Positions 60,150 through 64,000 of a DNA stretch of 64,000 nt are shown piece after piece (position 1 is the stretch's first letter; each line of letters begins with the position of its first letter). This DNA is from Ectobius pallidus (lineage: Eukaryota; Arthropoda; Insecta; Blattodea; Ectobiidae), in NCBI GenBank assembly GCA_964059195.1, contig CAXKWD010000005.1, forward strand, positions 144,485,686-144,549,685, read 5' to 3'. Position numbers and translations under genes: made by a program. A model generated the notes under the pieces. It had not been told where the DNA came from, searched no databases, and worked only from the letters and a program-made list of their open reading frames with translations.

Positions 60150-62495
60150 AAATATAAATCTAATTATATATCAATGCTCAGTATACAACAAACGAAAAAT
60201 TATAAATGTATGAGTACAATGTATCGATACATCGATCGTTACGACACCGTCGATTGTCGCGACTTTTCACCTGCGCCATATTAAGGGCTCCATCAAACCT
60301 TGGTCGTCATCTTAACACGATTGCATATAGGTCACTGTCATCTCACGTCTTCTGGCATCTCTTCTCCGACATGATCCTCCACCTTCTGTCTGCCTTACTG
60401 CTCGACTCTCTCGAACAAAACAACTTCAAGGGCAAAGTATGCAAGACGTTCTGCGTAACGATGCCAGTATGGTCACCACGTAGTAGCTTCTATGCTCTGA
60501 TCTAAAATGAAGTACAATTTCCACCCCCCCCCACCTTCAATAGGCCTCCAAGACTTTAGATTTGAAGGGCTTCTAAACTCCAACTCTCTCTTTCTCTCCT
60601 TCTCTCTCTCAGTTTTCTTATTTTTATTTTCCTATTTGATTTCGAACATTTCTGGTACACCGACCCTTGAACAAAAAAAAAATGAAGAAAGAAAAAAAAA
60701 CATTGTACACACACAACTAAGGTTTGATCTGCTACAAGTAGATGAAAAGTGGTGTTGCATGTCGATACTTCTCCAAGCTTCTTACAGTATGTAACAAAAA
60801 AGTAATAAAAGTCGTCACTTGCAAACAGGTTGTCTGGAAGTGATATTGAAGAAGCGTTCCCGATAGGCTCCAGGGATTTCTGCATCCACGTGAACTTCCA
60901 ACATATGGAGGGATTCAGTCTGTACTTCAGTAACTCCGCTATTCTTGTTGAGTTTAATATTTAAAAAAAAAATGTGACTTATTGTTACTCTTATTACTAT
61001 TGTTACTAAGCTGGTTTTTTTGAAACTACAAAAACCAAAATTGAAACAACAGAAATTTATTATTCTATTAAGTTCTTCCTTTAGAAATATATCCCGAATC
61101 TCATTTCAGGGATAACAGAAGTGCTGATATAACCATTTTGGTAAAAAATGCTATTTTTAATTTTAATTTCAAAGAATCAAACATAGCCTAATCACAATAT
61201 GTTTAAAATGTGAATAAAATGTATACCTGTGCAAAATTTTATACGAATGGAACGGTTACTGCTGACAACAGGTATAAACATTAGTGCATTTATAATTGCC
61301 TGTGAATGCACTGCGTTTTCTCAGCTTCAATATGCATACTATTTTTCCTCATTCAAAATTAATCTTCTCCCACAATGATAAAGATGCAACTATGAAAGAT
61401 TTTCAGTGTATATTTCACAATATGTTTAAAATGTGAATAAAATGTCTAATTAGATTTTCTGTATAGGCCTTAGTTTGTTTAAAAGAATATACGGTATATA
61501 TTTAGTAGGCCTATAATCCCGGGGACATTTTTTTCAGTTTTCTTGGTAACAATGTTTAAAGAAAAAGTATAAACAGTATAATTAACTCAGAAGTAAGTCT
61601 GTAAAGAAAGCATCATAAATCTCAGAAAATAAGGTTCATATTTTAATATCTGTCGCAGGAGATAATTCAATTTTGATTTAAAACATAAGTTAAATTATTT
61701 AATATCTCAAAGACAAATTAGTATAAATTTAGATTTTAACTAAGCGTGGAAAATTTCAAGTTTCTAGGACAATAATTACCGGAAGCACGCTAATATGACG
61801 GATACGTAAGTAATGGATGATTAAGTTGGAAACAATATGCTTTTTATTTTTTCATTAAGGGATTGATATAAAATAATGGATGCATAATGGATTAATGAAT
61901 ATATTTTTTTACTGAACTACAAAATAAACAGGAAATTTATTTATCAATATCAGTCCACTCTTGCAAATTACCACTACCCCAATCGATTGCGCAGTGTAAA
62001 AGTTTTGTCAACAAAGTAATTATTGAGGTCTAGTTTATAATAAAACTAGTTCACCGGTCATTGAGGGCACATCACAGATTTTTTCGCTCTAAAAATCTGT
62101 TGATTTTGATGTTCCTGAGGTCTAGATTAAAATTACATTATTACTAATATTATGATCATATCACATATTTATCGCTCTAGATTTCCATGGAGATATGCGA
62201 ATTGTTATGCCACTGTACTATGTACCACAGATATACATGAATGCGGAAGTGGATTCATGGATGGAATTTATTAGGTTGGCACAGCATTAACGTGATTATG
62301 GTTTTATGGTTCACTAGAAATGTGTCACATTGCAATGTGTGATCCAATTTTAATTATGTCAATTTGTTTTCACTATTTATCGCGTATAACACAAGTGTAA
62401 TTTAATCACGTATTAACTTCATAATATAGAGGCCACTGTGTTTCTCTGCTTCCGGGTGGAATAAATTTGAAACGTTTATTTCATAAAGCAGTCAA
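60150..62495. other. unassigned stretch with an exact 31-bp direct repeat
   Basis: A GC-richer island at 60206-60505 carries a 99-codon open frame that I do not recognise. TCACAATATGTTTAAAATG plus the next 12 bases occur exactly twice, at 61192-61222 and 61415-61445. Confidence 0.5.
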
Positions 62496-62499
62496 GCGC

Positions 62500-62870
62500 C
62501 AGAAACCGAAAAAATTCTGATGTGAAACACATAGACTAATTTCCTCTGCCCAAACAAAAGTTTTGCCTTTTTCTTCACTTTTTTGAATAGTCACTACAAA
62601 AGCGTTGTTAGATTTTCTTCAGTTTTGGCGTTAATCTTCCTGGAAAACGACGTATGTGTAAGGATTTTTATTTTTGATTCCGTTTCAAGATGGCGGCCGT
62701 TTTGATGGTTCCGTTTCTTACAATGTTCAACTTCTTTCAACGATTCTAGCCAAACGGTTCCCCTGGAAACAAAGTTGTCTTCACATTGAATGACTAAACT
62801 TGTAAAGACTGTGATGATGAGATTTTCCTTTTTCCCCTTTTTTATCCGAGGTCTACTGTTCATATAACTA
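62500..62870 (+). repeat. interspersed family E, best copy
   Basis: Contains GTATGTGTAAGGATTTT, GATTCCGTTTCAAGATGGCG, GGCCGTTTTGATGGTTCCG, CAACGATTCTAGCC and GGTTCCCCTGGAAACAAAG. These recur in whole or part at 41225, 47786, 48210 and (inverted) 49290-49745, and AAGATGGCGG again at 63746. The minus frame at 62594-62863 is not recognised. Confidence 0.6.
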
Positions 62871-62879
62871 CTATTTTCT

Positions 62880-64000
62880 TTCTTTCTTTCTCGTAGTTTA
62901 ACCTCTCCCTTTTAGGATTTAAGCGACCCAAGCCGCCCGGGCCTTACAGGGCCGCGACATAACTACTATTCATTATTGTTATTATATTATTGTGTTATTA
63001 TTACTTTTATTTTATTCCTGCGTGATTACACTTTTATTATAAACATTTACATTATGTCTGATGATCAGATATTGCTATAGTATGAAGTGAGTCCCATAAA
63101 GATAAAATGAATTTTCGAGGTCGTTGAACTTTTTGCAATATCGACCCCCCCCTCCAAACAATGATGTGAGGTTGTACAGTTTTATCTTGCGGCAGAGTAT
63201 TGTGTTGGTTGCTATATTTCTCATAGCATCACGTACAGAGTATAACCAATGGGTTTAATCCCAGTGTTTCCATTGTGGAAATGTCGGAAATCTATAAATA
63301 TACCCTCATATGCTTCAACTGAGCGAAAATTCTCAGCTTTCTAAAATAAATCCATTCACTATCCCTTAATCCACACAAGGGCGTTGGCACCAATGCTTTA
63401 TTTATTTCGCCAATTATTGGAAAATACCTCCAGACGTATTCAGTAAATTCCGGCTTTAAAAAAAATGCCGTAATTTAAGGCGCTGAAATGATTTAAGGTA
63501 GTATTGCTGTTTATTATTAACTATGGGTGTAAATCCATTTGTACCTTTTCTATGAATGGAGGCTCTTCGTTTCTATTGTTGCTAAGGCCGGTATGACACT
63601 ACAAAATTAATTTGACAAAGAACTTATAAAAGATGTTGCATAAGAAATATGACAGTGTAATAGGTCAACTTTTACAACAGAAGACTTTTTCATACGTTAT
63701 ACTCTTCATCCTACATTTTTAAAAAGTTTTCGTGCAGTCGTTTCAAGATGGCGGACAAGAAATGATCTGTGGTGGCCATGATGCTGATCATCTTGCAATA
63801 TGAACGAATTAATATGCCTTAAGTTGTTTACCATCTTGATTATAAAAATTAGAACAAACGCCAGGAAACATACAAAACAAATTGCAGCAAAATTTGATGG
63901 ATCCCCTTGAACTTACAAACAGATACAGGTTTATTTTCATTCTTTTACTTTCGCCAATAACGCCACTATGATGACTGCTGAAGTTTCACTAGCTATATCA
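62880..64000. other. unassigned stretch
   Basis: No gene recognised. A short GC-rich patch (AGCCGCCCGGGCC) at 62930-62942 and a C-run at 63146 are the only conspicuous features. Confidence 0.5.

Noticed and set aside
60206..60505. 99-codon open frame in a GC-richer island
   Set aside because: No family recognised, no splice or promoter context, ends shortly before a C-run; kept only as an unassigned island.

Overview
This is an AT-rich (roughly one third G+C by eye) animal nuclear window. I could not support a single intact protein-coding host gene in it. The longest open frames are short (at most 146 codons), lie over simple or tandem repeats, or are decayed transposon reading frames. The repeat complement (mariner, hAT, Helitron, non-LTR retrotransposon tails, tRNA-derived SINEs, many ATT/TTA/TA microsatellites) suggests an insect with a large repeat-rich genome. 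The look of the SINE and LINE tails makes a cockroach, termite or orthopteroid plausible, but I cannot prove the species. The window is best read as intergenic or deep intronic DNA.

Layout. 0-6 kb: a deletion-derivative mariner with TA target duplication, a mosaic SINE, a hAT-type MITE with an exact 8-bp target duplication, and a retrotransposon 3' hairpin/tail. 5.8-6.3 kb and 21.7-23.0 kb: two copies, in opposite orientation, of one element whose internal ~155-bp unit is single in the first and repeated five times in the second. 9.2-12.9 kb: two copies of a family carrying inverted TTTTTGTTCGACCAT motifs (a third at 47.6 kb). 8.8, 14.4, 14.6 and 26.9 kb: perfect or near-perfect palindromes with (TA)n at the centre. 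15.9 kb: a cluster of three perfect TGACGTCA sites. 23.9-26.3 kb: the most striking object, a 2,453-bp inverted repeat whose two 1,142-bp arms read as identical around a 169-bp spacer.

28-42 kb: a tRNA-headed SINE, retrotransposon C-terminal remnants, a 907-bp Helitron followed by two related hairpins, a palindromic AAT/ATT microsatellite, and a second SINE with a 12-bp target duplication and a TCTAA-repeat tail. 44-46 kb: a hAT element and a TIR element inside (TAG)n. 47-51 kb: copies of another interspersed family, a tandem array of alternating 9-bp palindromes, and a 5'-truncated LINE whose 3' end runs into a long microsatellite. 52.7-54.7 kb: a second Helitron in opposite orientation and an intact tRNA SINE with a 12-bp target duplication. 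57-64 kb: a 3-unit tandem repeat, a LINE fragment, another LINE tail, and mostly unassigned AT-rich DNA.

There is no operon or pathway here. What the elements show together is layered transposition (several insertions still have readable target duplications), tail-seeded microsatellites, and repeated formation of DNA palindromes. Across the whole window the 8-mer TAGGCCTA occurs at least 12 times, far above chance for this composition, and no single repeat family accounts for it.
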